Assembly: GCA_023525975.1 (NCBI GenBank)
Contig: CM042021.1
Location: 78,003,501-78,067,500 of the forward strand
DNA length: 64,000 nucleotides
Reading direction: 5' to 3'
From: Smallanthus sonchifolius
Lineage: Eukaryota; Streptophyta; Magnoliopsida; Asterales; Asteraceae
Shown here: positions 10,314 to 22,070 of the stretch, piece by piece
Numbering within the stretch: the stretch's first letter is position 1
Layout of the letters: each line of letters starts with the position of its first letter
The notes under the pieces: model-generated
Seen by the model: only the letters and a program-made list of their open reading frames with translations
Told to the model about the DNA's origin: nothing
The model's database searches: none
Translations under genes and position numbers: made by a program

Positions 10314-13105
10314 TGTAATCCCCGAGGAATTTCCGACCTTATCTTAACTTCTCCGACATTGTAACCTATTTAATTTTGGGAATATATTTGAATTCTTTTA
10401 TATGCTCATATTTAATTCCATGATTTAACACAATTACATTTATTATTAAAGATAAACGCATACATTTATAAATATATTAATACATATTTATAAACAAATT
10501 TCAATAATATTAAAGTATAATTATTAGATGATAATAATTAATAAATACATTTAAAAAAAATATAATAAAAATAGGATTTAACCATTAAAAATATGCTAAA
10601 ACCATTAACTCAAATAATTAGTTTGAGTTATAGTTTTAATTTAAAATAAATCTATTACTTTTTTTTATATTATCATTATAATTAAATAACTTATATAACT
10701 TTGTAAAGATTTATAAATTTACAAGTTTTTATGCTTTATAAAAGTTAGGGTTTGTTTTTGTAAAACTTTGAAACTTAAACTAAAACCCAACTTTGTACAT
10801 AAAATAATAAAACATTGAAAGTTGAGGGCCTGTTTTGCAAATTCTGAAACCTCAGGGACTATTCTGCAAATCCTGGATTTTTCTTTCTTCTCCAAACCGC
10901 TTACAAGTTCGAAACCTGTGTAGACCGGTTCTAGCATACCAAGCTATGATCTCACAACTGAGATGATGTCGATCGACTCTGAAACCAGCTAAACGTTCGC
11001 GACAATGAACCGATCCATCTCCTCACGTTTAATCGGACTTTTATGATCGTGAAGACGGATAAACTCGTAACCGTGATATCCTTGAATGATATTTATTCGA
11101 TCGATTCGTTTCCCCCTGAATCATCTATAAATAATGGCTCAAATCCGTCGACGATACCCACATCAAGCTTACCGAACCTCGAATCCCTTCGCTAATCGTC
11201 GTCGGAGCTCAAATCCAGTCGAAGAACACGCCGCGGTTTGGCTCAGTCAACCCCGCGATCCACACAATTAACTAAGGTAAAAATTATATCATTCAAACCG
11301 TTGGAACTAGATGATCAAAAGCCCTATGAAATTAGGCACGATTGTTAGCCGGATCGAACGAAATTGCAGGCTAGGGTTTCGGTTGAATTTGGGGAAGATG
11401 ATGGTCGTGGCCTTCAGGGTAGACACTAACTCGAACCGCGTTTAGGACAAGGCATCATGCCCAGTCCAGCGGTAAAGCGTGCGTGTTGGTGTTGAACCGG
11501 CAGAAGGCGCGGGTTCGAGTCCTGACCCCTGCATAATTTTTTTAAGCCTTTTTCTGTTTACCTTTTTATACATTTTAAATTCCTGAAAATTGTAAATAAA
11601 ATTTATATAAATCCTAGAATCATAAAATTATAAATCTAAAACTTATAAAAATGACTTTTATTTATTCTAGGTATAAATAGGAATTTCTTTTAACTTTTAA
11701 TATATTATTTAAATATTTAAAAATCCAATTAAATTAATTTTTAAATTATATTAATCTCTCCATTTTACAAATTAAAACAATAAACCCTTGTATTTATTTT
11801 TAAATTAAGAATACATTATAAACCCGTACAAATTCCTACATAAATTAATTAGTTAGTCGAATTTACTAAATTATCTTATAAACTAATAATGTTTATTATT
11901 AGACATTATTAAAATCTTTTAAAACATAAAAATAATTATTTTTGACAAAGAATAATTATTTAAATACTTAAACGATTATTTTTAATAAATAATTATACAA
12001 ATCTCTTTTATCTCACTTAAATCATACAAGTCCTTATTAACTTATTTGATTAGTCGTTTTAAAACTTACAAAAATTTTAGTTGAACCTAAATGTATAGAA
12101 CTGTATCATTTCAAAATTTCAAATTATGATATAAACTACTTTTCCCAAAACTTATATAACCTCATCCTCAACCTCAGACTTTACTATCTCATGCAAGCTA
12201 TCTCAACCTTAGAACCTAATCTATCGTGTAGGTGTGTTGTGAGAAATTCTCACGATATCTATTCAACTTATCAAACTCAATCATCTTTAGCTCCTCATTC
12301 ATGTGATTATTCATAGCCCCTTTTTACTGCTTTTGTTTTTGGGGTGAAACATGCATTAACTATCTTATCTACACGATTCATTAACTTGATTCTATGCTAT
12401 GATCTACATGCTTATATCTTTAACTATTTGGTGACCATTGCATGAATGCATGCCAGTACGTTCATTAACTTGTGTTGCAAGCCTAAGGTAGTACCTAACA
12501 TGATCATTTATAGGGGAAACCGAAACTAAACTAAACTTACCACACGACCTTGGCGGGTTGTTGTTGGTGTGAACTATTGTCATGGGTGTATCTCCCCATG
12601 ATGGATGTGAACTATTAGCATGGGTGTATCTCCCCATGTTGGACGTGAACTATAAAACTTCGGGTGTTATCTAACCCTTTTTTTATCAAAACGGCAATCC
12701 GTGGGATTGTGGCAGCTAGATTTCATTTACCAGGGTTGAACTGTACGCTTGGAGCCTTATGTGTTCTTATATATGCTTTAGATCTGCATTTGAATCTTCT
12801 GAATCGTAAACTATATCTAAACTTTAGTTTGGTGTCAAAACCTATGTTGCTCACCAACTACTTGTAGTTGACATTTACTCGCATGTTTCAGGTGTACCTG
12901 CTTAAGGCCATTGCTGCTCATGTAGGACCTGGACCTAGATAAGGAATTGAAATTATATTATGTTAGACTTTTGACTTTTCATTGTTCTTGTAACGGATCA
13001 TTTAATATGGATTAATAAATACTTTCACATTAAATAGATGATCATGAGCTTTTGAACAACCGTGTCAGCCCCGGCGTATAATCCGTCGCCGGCCGGGGTG
13101 TGACA
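10314..13105 (+). repeat. Array B LTR2 (shared middle LTR)
   Basis: 2792 bp, with the same ends as LTR1. It serves as 3' LTR of body 1 and 5' LTR of body 2. It keeps the TATA box (11126-11133), possible intron (11277-12891), tRNA-like module (11455-11543), tandem hairpins and acceptor hairpin (12855-12870). Confidence 0.93.
11455..11543 (+). other. tRNA-like module (B LTR2)
   Basis: Second copy of the module at 3527. The A-box-like segment is at 11462, the B box GGTTCGAGTCC at 11512-11522 and the T-run at 11537-11543. The 3' side of the T-arm has one change relative to LTR1 (CCTGA for CCCGG), which weakens pairing while the B box stays intact. Confidence 0.58.
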
Positions 13106-13108
13106 GAT

Positions 13109-13122
13109 TGGTATCAGAGCCA
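13109..13122 (+). other. Primer-binding site, B body 2
   Basis: TGGTATCAGAGCCA just after LTR2, complementary to initiator tRNA-Met, as in body 1. Confidence 0.92.
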
Positions 13123-13647
13123 TGGTTATAGGGAATTAGGTTATTAGACACATGACCTAGACTATAACCTAGGAGTCCCAAACATGAGTTTAACTCGTGT
13201 ATTTCATTAGGAACTCCTCTATGCTATGCCTATCTACAACTATCTATTTCTAACTACCTGATGCAACTACGTGAACTACAAGTGAGCTATACTCTTAGAC
13301 TAAAAAGTGTAACCCAAACAAAACTCCCAAAGGTATGTGGGTTCTAACTAATGAATGGGGACTTGTGCAATCCGGAAGGGTGGATGCCTGTATTCTGGGA
13401 ATTCTGTCTAGGAAAGCATTTCGTATAAATCCAAATCAACCGCTGGACCAGTTATGCTTTCCTGGGAATTCTTGGGATGAGTATCCACTTATAGGCTAAA
13501 GCATGACTCCTCAAACATTAAGATGAACCTACAGAGCCTTGCTAAGTCAATGTGTCCACTAGGGTACCATCCAGGTTTAAACCATTAACTTGCAGCTTAT
13601 TTACAACTCTTCGTATCTTATGAACTCTCTATTCGTCCCTTTGTAGA
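13123..13647 (+). other. B body 2 leader with conserved hairpin
   Basis: Almost identical to the leader of body 1. The inverted repeat AGGAAAGCAT (13410-13419) / ATGCTTTCCT (13454-13463) is intact. Confidence 0.7.
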
Positions 13648-16600
13648 ATGCCTCCCCGTCGTGACCGCAGAAACAACCTCACTGACAGGATTATCCAGCA
13701 AATGACTACTATCCTGCCCACTATGGTCAATCAGCTGAATCAAAATGCTGCACCGAGAAACCCGGTGTGTACATTCAAGCATTTTAACTCCTGCAATCCT
13801 ACAAAGTTCTTCGGGAACGAAGGAGCCACTGGACTTCTCCAATGGTTCGAGAGCATTGAAGGAACCTTCATCAACGCGGACTGCCCTGAGAACCTAAAGG
13901 TTCGCTATGCTACCAGTGTCTTCCAAAAGAGGGCACTCACCTGGTGGAATGGGGAGAAACGAAACCGGGGAATGGAAACTGCACTAGCCCTATCTTGGGC
14001 TGAGGTCAAGACTCTTATGACAGAAGAGTTTTGCCCCCGGAATGAAGTCCAGAAGCTAGAAGCCGAATTTTGGGACTTGAAGCAAGATAGTGGTGAAAGT
14101 CTTGCCTACACCACTCGTTTCCATGAACTCAGTCTACCGGTGCCCCACATGGTCACTCCTCTCTCTCGAGCAATCGAGAAATACATCAATGGTCTGCCCA
14201 TGCAGATTCAAGACACTGTCCTGGGTAGCAAACCGGCAACCCTTGAGGAGGCCATCGGTCTTGCTGCCACCCTATCAGACAATCACATCAAGGCTGGAAC
14301 CCTATCCAAGAAGGGTGCCAAGAAAGTGTCTGAGAAGACCACTGCAGAATCTTCCAAGGAGACCCGGTCTGAGTCTTCTTTCAACAACAGGAAGAGGAAG
14401 GGCAAGAACTTTGCCATTGTTACCCTATCCGTTCCTCTGACCCAGGTAGCTCCAACTACCTCCAACCCCAACAAAAAGCAATATGTGGGAAACTCACCAC
14501 TGTGTAACACCTGCAGACTACACCACCCTACCCAATCTCCATGCCGTTTATGCACCCTATGCGGGCGTTATGGACACTGGGCAGTTACCTGCCGCATCCC
14601 TCCAACACCACAAGTTTACCAGCCTGCCGTTCCCGTTCCTGCTGTCCCGGTTCCTGCTGCTATCAACCAGGGTCGTGCCTGTTATGAGTGCGGTGACCCG
14701 AACCATTTCAGAAACCGCTGCCCTAGGTTGGTCATTGTAAACCAGGCCAACATGAACCAGGGCAATATGATTCAAGGAAACATGAATCAAGGAAATATGA
14801 ACCGAGGAAATGTGAACCAAGGAAATGCAAACCCCGCAGCTCGTGGACGTGCCTTCAACATTAATGCTAACGAGGCTCAAGCCAATAACGAGGTGGTGAA
14901 CGGTACGTACCCAATTAACCAGCAATATGCTTCTATCCTGTTTGATACTGGTTCCGATAGGAGTTTGTATCGTTTGAATTTGAACCACAACTCGCTATGA
15001 GTCGAGCTAAGCTAGACAAACCCTTTGATATTTTAGTAGCGGATGGTTATTCCGTTTCATGTGACACCATTATTAGAGATTGTACCTTAACCTTGAGCGA
15101 TCATGACTTTTCAATCAATCTTATTCCCATGGCTCTCGGAGGTTTCGACATCATAGTAGGCATGGACTGGCTGACCAAGCACCATGCTGAAGTCGTTTGT
15201 TTTGACAAGTACATCCGTATCCCTCTTGACTCGGGTGACATTTTGAACGTCTACGGTGAGAAGCCGTCAAAAGGACTCAAGCTTATGTCTTGCACTACCG
15301 CACAAAAGTACCTACGGAAGAAATGTGTGGCATTCTTGGCCCATATTGTGGAACGAAAGGGCAAAGATAAGACATTCCAAGATATTCCTGTAATCAAAGA
15401 CTTTCCTGAAGTTTTTCCCGAAGATTTACCCGGTTTTCCTCCTATACGTCAAGACGAATTCCGTATTGACTTAGTGCCAGGAGCAAACCCCATGGCCAAG
15501 TCACCTTATCGTCTTGCACCATCAGAGATGCAGGAACTTTCAAGCCAACTCCGAGAACTTTCTAACAAAGGATTTATTCGTCCTAGCGTTTCCCCTTGGG
15601 GAGCACCTGTTCTATTCGTCAAGAAGAAGGATGGTTCTTTCAGAATGTGCATCGACTATCGGGAACTCAATAAGCTTACTGTGAAGAACCGTTATCCACT
15701 TCCGAGGATTGATGATTTATTTGATCAACTTCAAGGCTCGACTTACTTCTCGAAGATTGATCTTCGTTCTGGTTACCACCAGTTACGAGTCCTCGAATCC
15801 GATATTCCAAAGACAGCCTTTCGTACAAGATACGACCATTACGAATTCATGGTTATGCCCTTTGGTCTAACCAACGCACCCGTGGTGTTCATGGACCTTA
15901 TGAATCGCGTGTGCAAACCGTACTTGGACAAGTTCATAATCGTCTTCATTGACGATATTCTCATCTACTCAAAATCAAAAGCAGAACATGAAGAACACTT
16001 GCGTTTGGTTTTGGACCTCTTGAAAAAGGAGCAACTATACGCTAAGTTCTCCAAATGTGAATTTTGGCTAAAAGAAGTCCAATCCTTGGGTCATATAGTC
16101 AACGAGAAGGGTATTCACGTGGATCCCGCTAAGATTGAGGCGGTGAAGAACTGGCAAGCTCCAAAGACCCCTACCGAAGTCCACTCATTTTTAGGTTTAG
16201 CGGGCTATTATCGTCGTTTCATAGCAAATTTTTCAAAGATCGCGGTACCCCTCACAACCTTAACTCACAAAGGCAAACCCTATGAGTGGGGACCAAAACA
16301 AGAGGAAGCCTTTCAAACCCTAAAGCAAAAATTATGTGAGGCTCCCATCTTGACTCTTCCCGATGGAACCAAAGATTTTGTCGTTTACTGTGATGCTTCC
16401 TACTTGGGACTAGGTTGTGTTCTAATGCAACGAGGCAAAGTGATCGCTTATGCGTCCCGACAACTCAAAATTCATGAGAAGAATTATACGACGCACGATC
16501 TTGAGTTGGGTGCGGTCGTATTTGCTCTTAAAATTTGGAGACATTACCTATATGGTACCAAATGTGAGGTTTACACCGATCATAAGAGTCTCCAGCACAT

Positions 16601-18202
16601 CTTCAATCAAAAGGAACTCAACATGAGGCAAAGGCGTTGGGTTGAACTCCTAAACGACTACGACTATAATATTCGTTACCATCCAGGTAAGGCGAATGTT
16701 GTAGCCGATGCTCTTAGTCGTAAAGAACCTATCAAGATCCACAGCATTCGAATCCAAAATGATATTCAAACTCGCATCCTTGAAGCACAACATCTTTCCG
16801 TCACTGAAGGAAACATGTACAACGAAATGTCATGTGGTGCTGAACTCCAACTTGAGACCAAACCCAATGGGTTACTCTACTTTCTAAATCGTATCTGGAT
16901 TCCGGACCGTGACAACCTTCGTACTTTTATCATGAACGAGGCTCATAAGACTCGTTATTCTGTGTATCCTGGTGCAGACAAAATGTAAATGGATCTTCGT
17001 ACTCAATACTGGTGGCCTGGTATGAAAAAGGACATTGCCCTATACGTGTCCAAATGCCTTACTTGTTTAAAGGTTAAAGCTGAACACCAGCGTCCATCCG
17101 GTTTACTTGAACAACCCGAGATACCCGTGTGGAAATGGGAGTGTATTGCCATGGACTTTATAACCAAACTCCCGCATACATCTCGTGGACACGATAGCAT
17201 TTGGGTAATCATCGACCGTTTGACAAAATCTGCTCATTTCATACCCATACGTGAGGACTATCGAGTTGAAAAACTAGCTCGAATCTATATTGATGAGATC
17301 GTTAGTCGTCACGGTGTGCCTCTCAATATTGTTTCTGATCGTGATGGACGATTCACTTCTCGTTTCTGGCAATCATTACAATCAGCTTTGGGCACTCAGT
17401 TGAATCTTAGTACGGCTTACCATCCGCAAACTGATGGTCAGTCCGAACGAACGATTCAAACTCTCGAAGACATGCTTAGAGCCTGTGTCATTGACTTCAA
17501 GGGTAATTGGGACTTACACCTGCCCTTAGTCGAGTTCTTGTATAATAACAGCTACCACACGAGCATTGACATGGCTCCTTTTGAAGCACTTTATGGTCGT
17601 AAGTGCCGCTCTCCTATCTGTTGGACGGAGATTGGGGAATCACAGATTACTGGCCCTGAACTCATCCAAGAAACTTCTGACAAGATCTTGCAAATCCGAG
17701 ACAACCTTCTGGCTGCAAGGAGTCGACAAAAGAGCTACGCTGACAAACGTCGAAAACCCTTAGAGTTTCAAGTCGGTGATCTAGTCCTTCTCAAGGTATC
17801 CCCTTGGAAAGGAGTAGTTCATTTTGGAAAAAAGGGAAGCTTGCACCGAGATTTGTAGGCCCTTTTAAAATCCTGGAACGGATTGGGAAAGTAGCTTACA
17901 AGTTGGATCTTCCAGAAGAGCTTAGTAACATTCATCCTACTTTCCATATCTCAAACTTAAAGAAATGCTTGGCTGATGAGAACCTCCAAATACCGCTCGA
18001 CGAGGTGCACATTGACGAATCAATGCACTTCGTGGAGAAGCCCTTGGAAATCATGGATCGGGAGGTTAAGCAACTCAAGCGAAGCCGAATCCCAATTGTG
18101 AAGGTTCGATGGGAATCCAAATGTGGCCCTGAGTTTACTTGGGAACGTGAAGACCAGATGAAGGCCAAGTACCCTCACCTATTCCCAGGACCCTCCTCTT
18201 AG
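13648..18202 (+). pseudogene. B body 2 Gag-Pol polyprotein (Ty3/gypsy), broken
   Basis: Same start and domain order as body 1: gag, two CCHC knuckles (about 14545-14725), protease FDTGSD (about 14940), reverse transcriptase FIDDIL (about 15948), RNase H, integrase core (AMDF about 17150, SDRDGRF about 17335) and chromodomain-like tail. Its lesions differ from those of body 1. One T is lost near 14965, just after the protease active site. There is a TAA at 16986 where body 1 has Tyr, between integrase HHCC residues. One base is lost in the A-run near 17830, shortly before the C-terminal tail. The gag segment is open, so a Gag and partial protease could be made if transcribed. Decay was therefore independent after the duplication. 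Confidence 0.95.
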
Positions 18203-18240
18203 TGAAATTTCGGGGCGAAATCTCCTAAAGTAGGGGAGAC

Positions 18241-20991
18241 TGTAATCCCCGAGGAATTTCCGACCTTATCTTAACTTCTCCGACATTGTAACCTATTTAA
18301 TTTTGAGAATATATTTGAATTCTTTTATATGCTCATATTTAATTCCATGATTTAACACAATTACATTTATTATTAAAGATAAACGCATACATTTATAAAT
18401 ATATTAATACATATTTATAAACAAATTTCAATAATATTAAAGTATAATTATTAGATGATAATAATTAATAAATACATTTAAAAAAAATATATAATAAAAA
18501 TAGGATTTAACCATTAAAAATATGCTAAAACCATTAACTCAAATAATTAGTTTGAGTTATAGTTTTAATTTAAAATAAATCTATTACTTTTTATTATATT
18601 ATCATTATAATTAAATAACTTATATAACTTTATAAAGATTTATAAATTTACAAGTTTTTATGCTTTATAAAAGTTAGGGTTTGTTTTTGTAAAACTTTGA
18701 AACTTAAACTAAAACCCAACTTTGTACATAAAATAATAAAACATTGAAAGTTGAGGGCCTGTTTTGCAAATTTTGAAACCTCAGGGACTATTCTGCAAAT
18801 CCCGGATTTTTCTTTCTTCTCCAAACCGCTTACAAGTTCGAAACCTGTGGAGACCGGTTCTAGCATACCAAGCTATGATCTCACAACTGAGATGATGTCG
18901 ATCGACTCTGAAACCAGCTAAACGTTCGCGACAATGAACCGATCAATCTCCTCACGTTTAATCGGACTTTTATGATCGTGAAGACGGATAAACTCGTAAC
19001 CGTGATATCCTTGAATGATATTTATTCGATCGATTCGTTTCCCCCTGAATCATCTATAAATAATGGCTCAAATCCGTCGACGATACCCACATCAAGCTTA
19101 TCGAACCTCGAATCCCTTCGCTAATCGTCGTCGGAGCTCAAATCCAGTCGAAGAACACGCCGCGGTTTGGCTCAGTCAACCCCGCGATCCACACAATTAA
19201 CTAAGGTAAAAATTATATCATTCGAACCGTTGGAACTAGAGGATCAAAAGCCCTATGAAATTAGGCACGACTGTTAGCCGAATCGACCGAAATTGCGGGC
19301 TAGGGTTTCGGTTGGATTTGGGGAAGATGATGGTCGTGGCCTTCAGGGTAGACACTAACTCGAACCGCGTTTAGGACAAGGCATCATGCCCAGTCCAGCG
19401 GTAAAGCGTGCGTGTTGGTGTTGAACCGGCAGAAGGCGCGGGTTCGAGTCCCGGGCCCTGCATAATTTTTTTAAGCCTTTTTCTGTTTACCTTTTTATAC
19501 ATTTTAAATTCCTGAAAATTGTAAATAAAATTTATATAAATCCTAGAATCATAAAACTATAAATCTAAAACTTATAAAAATGACTTTTATTTATTCTAGG
19601 TATAAATAGGAATTTCTTTTAACTTTTAATATATTATTTAAATATTTAAAAATCCAATTAAATTAATTTTCAAATTATATTAATCTCTCCATTTTATAAA
19701 TTAAAACCATAAACCCTTGTATTTATTTTTAAATTAAGAATACATTATAAACCCGTACAAATTCCTACATAAATTAATTAGTTAGTCGAATTTACTAAAT
19801 TATCTTATAAACTAATAATGATTATTTTTGACAAAGAATAATTATTTAAATACTTAAACGATTATTTTTAATAAATAATTATACAAATCTCTTTTATCTC
19901 ACTTAAATCATACAAGTCCTTATTAACTTATTTGATTAGTCGTTTTAAAACTTACAAAACATTTTAGTTGAACCTAAATGTATAGAACTGTATCATTTCA
20001 AAATTTCAAATTATGATATAAACTACTTTTCCCAAAACTTATATAACCTCATCCTGAACCTCAGACTTTACTATCTCATGCAAGCTATCTCAACCTTAGA
20101 ACCCAATCTATCGTGTAGGTGTGTTGTGAGAAATTCTCACGATATCTATTCAACTTATCAAACTCAATCATCTTTAGCTCCTCATTCATGTGAGTATTTA
20201 TAGCCCCTTTTTACTGCTTTTGTTTTTAGGGTGAAACATGCATTAACTATCTTATCTACACGATTCATTAACTTGATTCTATGCTATGATCTACATGCTT
20301 ATATCTTTAACTATTTGGTGACCATTGCATGAATGCATGCCAGTATGTTCATTAACTTGTGTTGCCATCCTAAGGTAGTACCTAACATGATCATTTATAG
20401 GGGAAACCGAAACTAAACTAAACTTACCACACGACCTTGGCGGGTTGTTGTTGGTGTGAACTATTGTCATGGGTGTATCTCCCCATGATGGATGTGAACT
20501 ATTAGCATGGGTGTATCTCCCCATGTTGGACTTGAACTATAAAACTTCGGGTGTTATCTAACCCTTTTTTATCAAAACGGCAATCCGTCGGATTGTGGCA
20601 GCTAGATTTCATTTACCAGGGTTGAACTGTACGCTTGGAGCCTTATGTGTTCTTATATATGATTTAGATCTGCATTTGAATCTTCTGAATCGTAAACTAT
20701 ATCTAAACTTTAGTTTGGTGTCAAAACCTATGTTGCTCACCAATTACTTGTAGTTGACATTTACTCGCATGTTTCAGGTGTACCTGCTTAAGGCCATTGC
20801 TGCTCATGTAGGACCTGGACCTAGATAAGGAATTGAAATTATATTATGTTAGACTTTTGACTTTTCATTGTTCTTGTAACGGATCATTTAATATGGATTA
20901 ATAAATACTTTCGCATTAAATAGATGATCATGAGCTTTTGAAAAACCGTGTCAGCCCCGGCGTATAATCCGCCGCCGGCCGGGGTGTGACA
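18241..20991 (+). repeat. Array B LTR3
   Basis: 2751 bp, same ends. It is shorter because of a deletion of roughly 40 bp near 19819 relative to LTR1 and LTR2. TATA box 19055-19062, possible intron 19206-20777, and acceptor hairpin 20741-20756 with one G-U pair. Its last base abuts GGTAG and the Gag of A. Confidence 0.93.
19384..19472 (+). other. tRNA-like module (B LTR3)
   Basis: Third copy: CAGTCCAGCGG from 19391, B box GGTTCGAGTCC at 19441-19451, seven T's at 19466-19472. The promoter-like boxes are unchanged in all three LTRs. Confidence 0.6.
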
Positions 20992-20996
20992 GGTAG
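20992..20996. repeat. Target-site duplication GGTAG, right of array B
   Basis: Matches 2378-2382. The following minus-strand Gag frame of A joins in frame to the segment ending at 2382. Confidence 0.93.
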
Positions 20997-21201
20997 CACC
21001 TTCAGTCCCGTAAAATTTTGTAGGGTTGCACGAGTTAAAGTGCTTAAACGTGCAATGAGGCGGGTTGGTACCACCGTTTCCTTGGATGTTGTGAGACCCG
21101 TCACTGTTGTTATTGGCTTGTGTCATTTGTCCTACCAGTTGGGCAAGAAGAGTAGCAAGATCCGGGGTGGAAGTGCTAGAGTTTGCACGTCGATGAGGCA
21201 T
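20997..21201 (-). pseudogene. Element A Gag, N-terminal part
   Basis: On the minus strand the start codon at 21199-21201 begins MPHRRANSS, similar to MPPRRAN in F and MPPHRD in B. It continues through a Q/N-rich stretch to the CTFKHFNSCNPTKF motif of this gag family, then meets the B insertion. The rest of the gene is at 2382 and below. A frame that reads on from this point into LTR3 of B is an artefact of the insertion. Confidence 0.9.
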
Positions 21202-22065
21202 TCTAACACCATAAGAAAAGACAATGATATTTTAGATAAAGTGGGTATAAATGAGCTATAGTGGGAATAATGTAAGCAGAAATGCGGAATTCATCATGTC
21301 GCGTGCCAATGTATGTGTATTTATTCAGGGTTGATGGGGGGGGTAAGCCATCTATTCCGGGTAGGATATGATGTCATAGATCATTATTTGCGTAATAGGA
21401 ATCGCCGGGATTTGCATGCACTACAAATCGTTATTACGTGTGCACCCGTAATAATGATTTGTTTTGCATGTTCATCTAGTTCTTCCTATCTTACTATAAT
21501 GTCCCCAAAATTTTGAGTTTAGGTTCGGATCGTATTCTTGCGAATACAATGACTTATCAACGTTAAGTAATTCCTCAAAACTTTCAAGGAGACATGCTTT
21601 AGCCTATAGGTAAACACTCACTTCAGGTATTCCCAGGAAAGCATACGGGTCCGTTTATTTGGATTTATATGAAACGCTTTCCTAGACAGAAAACCTAATG
21701 TACAGGTGTCACCCTTCCAGATTGCACATGTCCTTTACTGGTTTCAAGAAATTAAGTCGTTGACGAGATTTTCAAGGTTTTAATAGACTTGAGAGTCTAT
21801 GAGTATAAAATGTGTAGGAATGTTGCAAATAGTATGGAAAGAGTATGGATAAGGATGGGTAGTGTATTTGTTTGCATACGTTTGTTTGTCAAATGTGTGT
21901 GTAAAGTATGTATTATGTGTTTTAAAGCCTTGTATGTATGTGTATAAGTCTCATGTACCAAACTTGGCGAAATTCAAATAATACCTAACTACAAATAATT
22001 CACATAGTAGATAATCATTTAGCACGTAACACATAAAAGGGAGTCCTAGGGTTATAGTCTAGGTC
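21202..22065 (-). other. Element A leader (untranslated) with conserved hairpin
   Basis: Untranslated leader of A on the minus strand, separated from its first bases (40465-40513) by element C. It holds the conserved hairpin at 21635-21644 and 21674-21683; in RNA one pair of the 10-bp stem is G-U. No coding frame here looks real. Confidence 0.75.
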
Positions 22066-22070
22066 ATTGT
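22066..22070. repeat. Target-site duplication ATTGT, left of element C
   Basis: ATTGT precedes the TGTAATTTCC start of C and recurs at 40465-40469 right after its 3' LTR. The flanks join into the leader of A, which proves nesting. Confidence 0.92.

Larger units (their letters stand above)
2383..20991 (+). mobile_element. Array B: three-LTR, two-body Ty3/gypsy chromovirus
   Basis: The order is LTR1 (2383-5177), body 1 (5178-10313), LTR2 (10314-13105), body 2 (13106-18240), LTR3 (18241-20991). All LTRs start TGTAATCCCC and end GGTGTGACA. Both bodies have the same primer site, leader, Gag-Pol and purine tract, offset by about 7.93 kb. One pair of target duplications (GGTAG) flanks everything. 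The likely origin is one insertion followed by unequal LTR-LTR crossing-over, although gene conversion cannot be excluded. The pol order (protease, reverse transcriptase, RNase H, integrase, chromodomain-like tail) makes it a chromovirus, most likely Tekay/Del. Confidence 0.93.
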
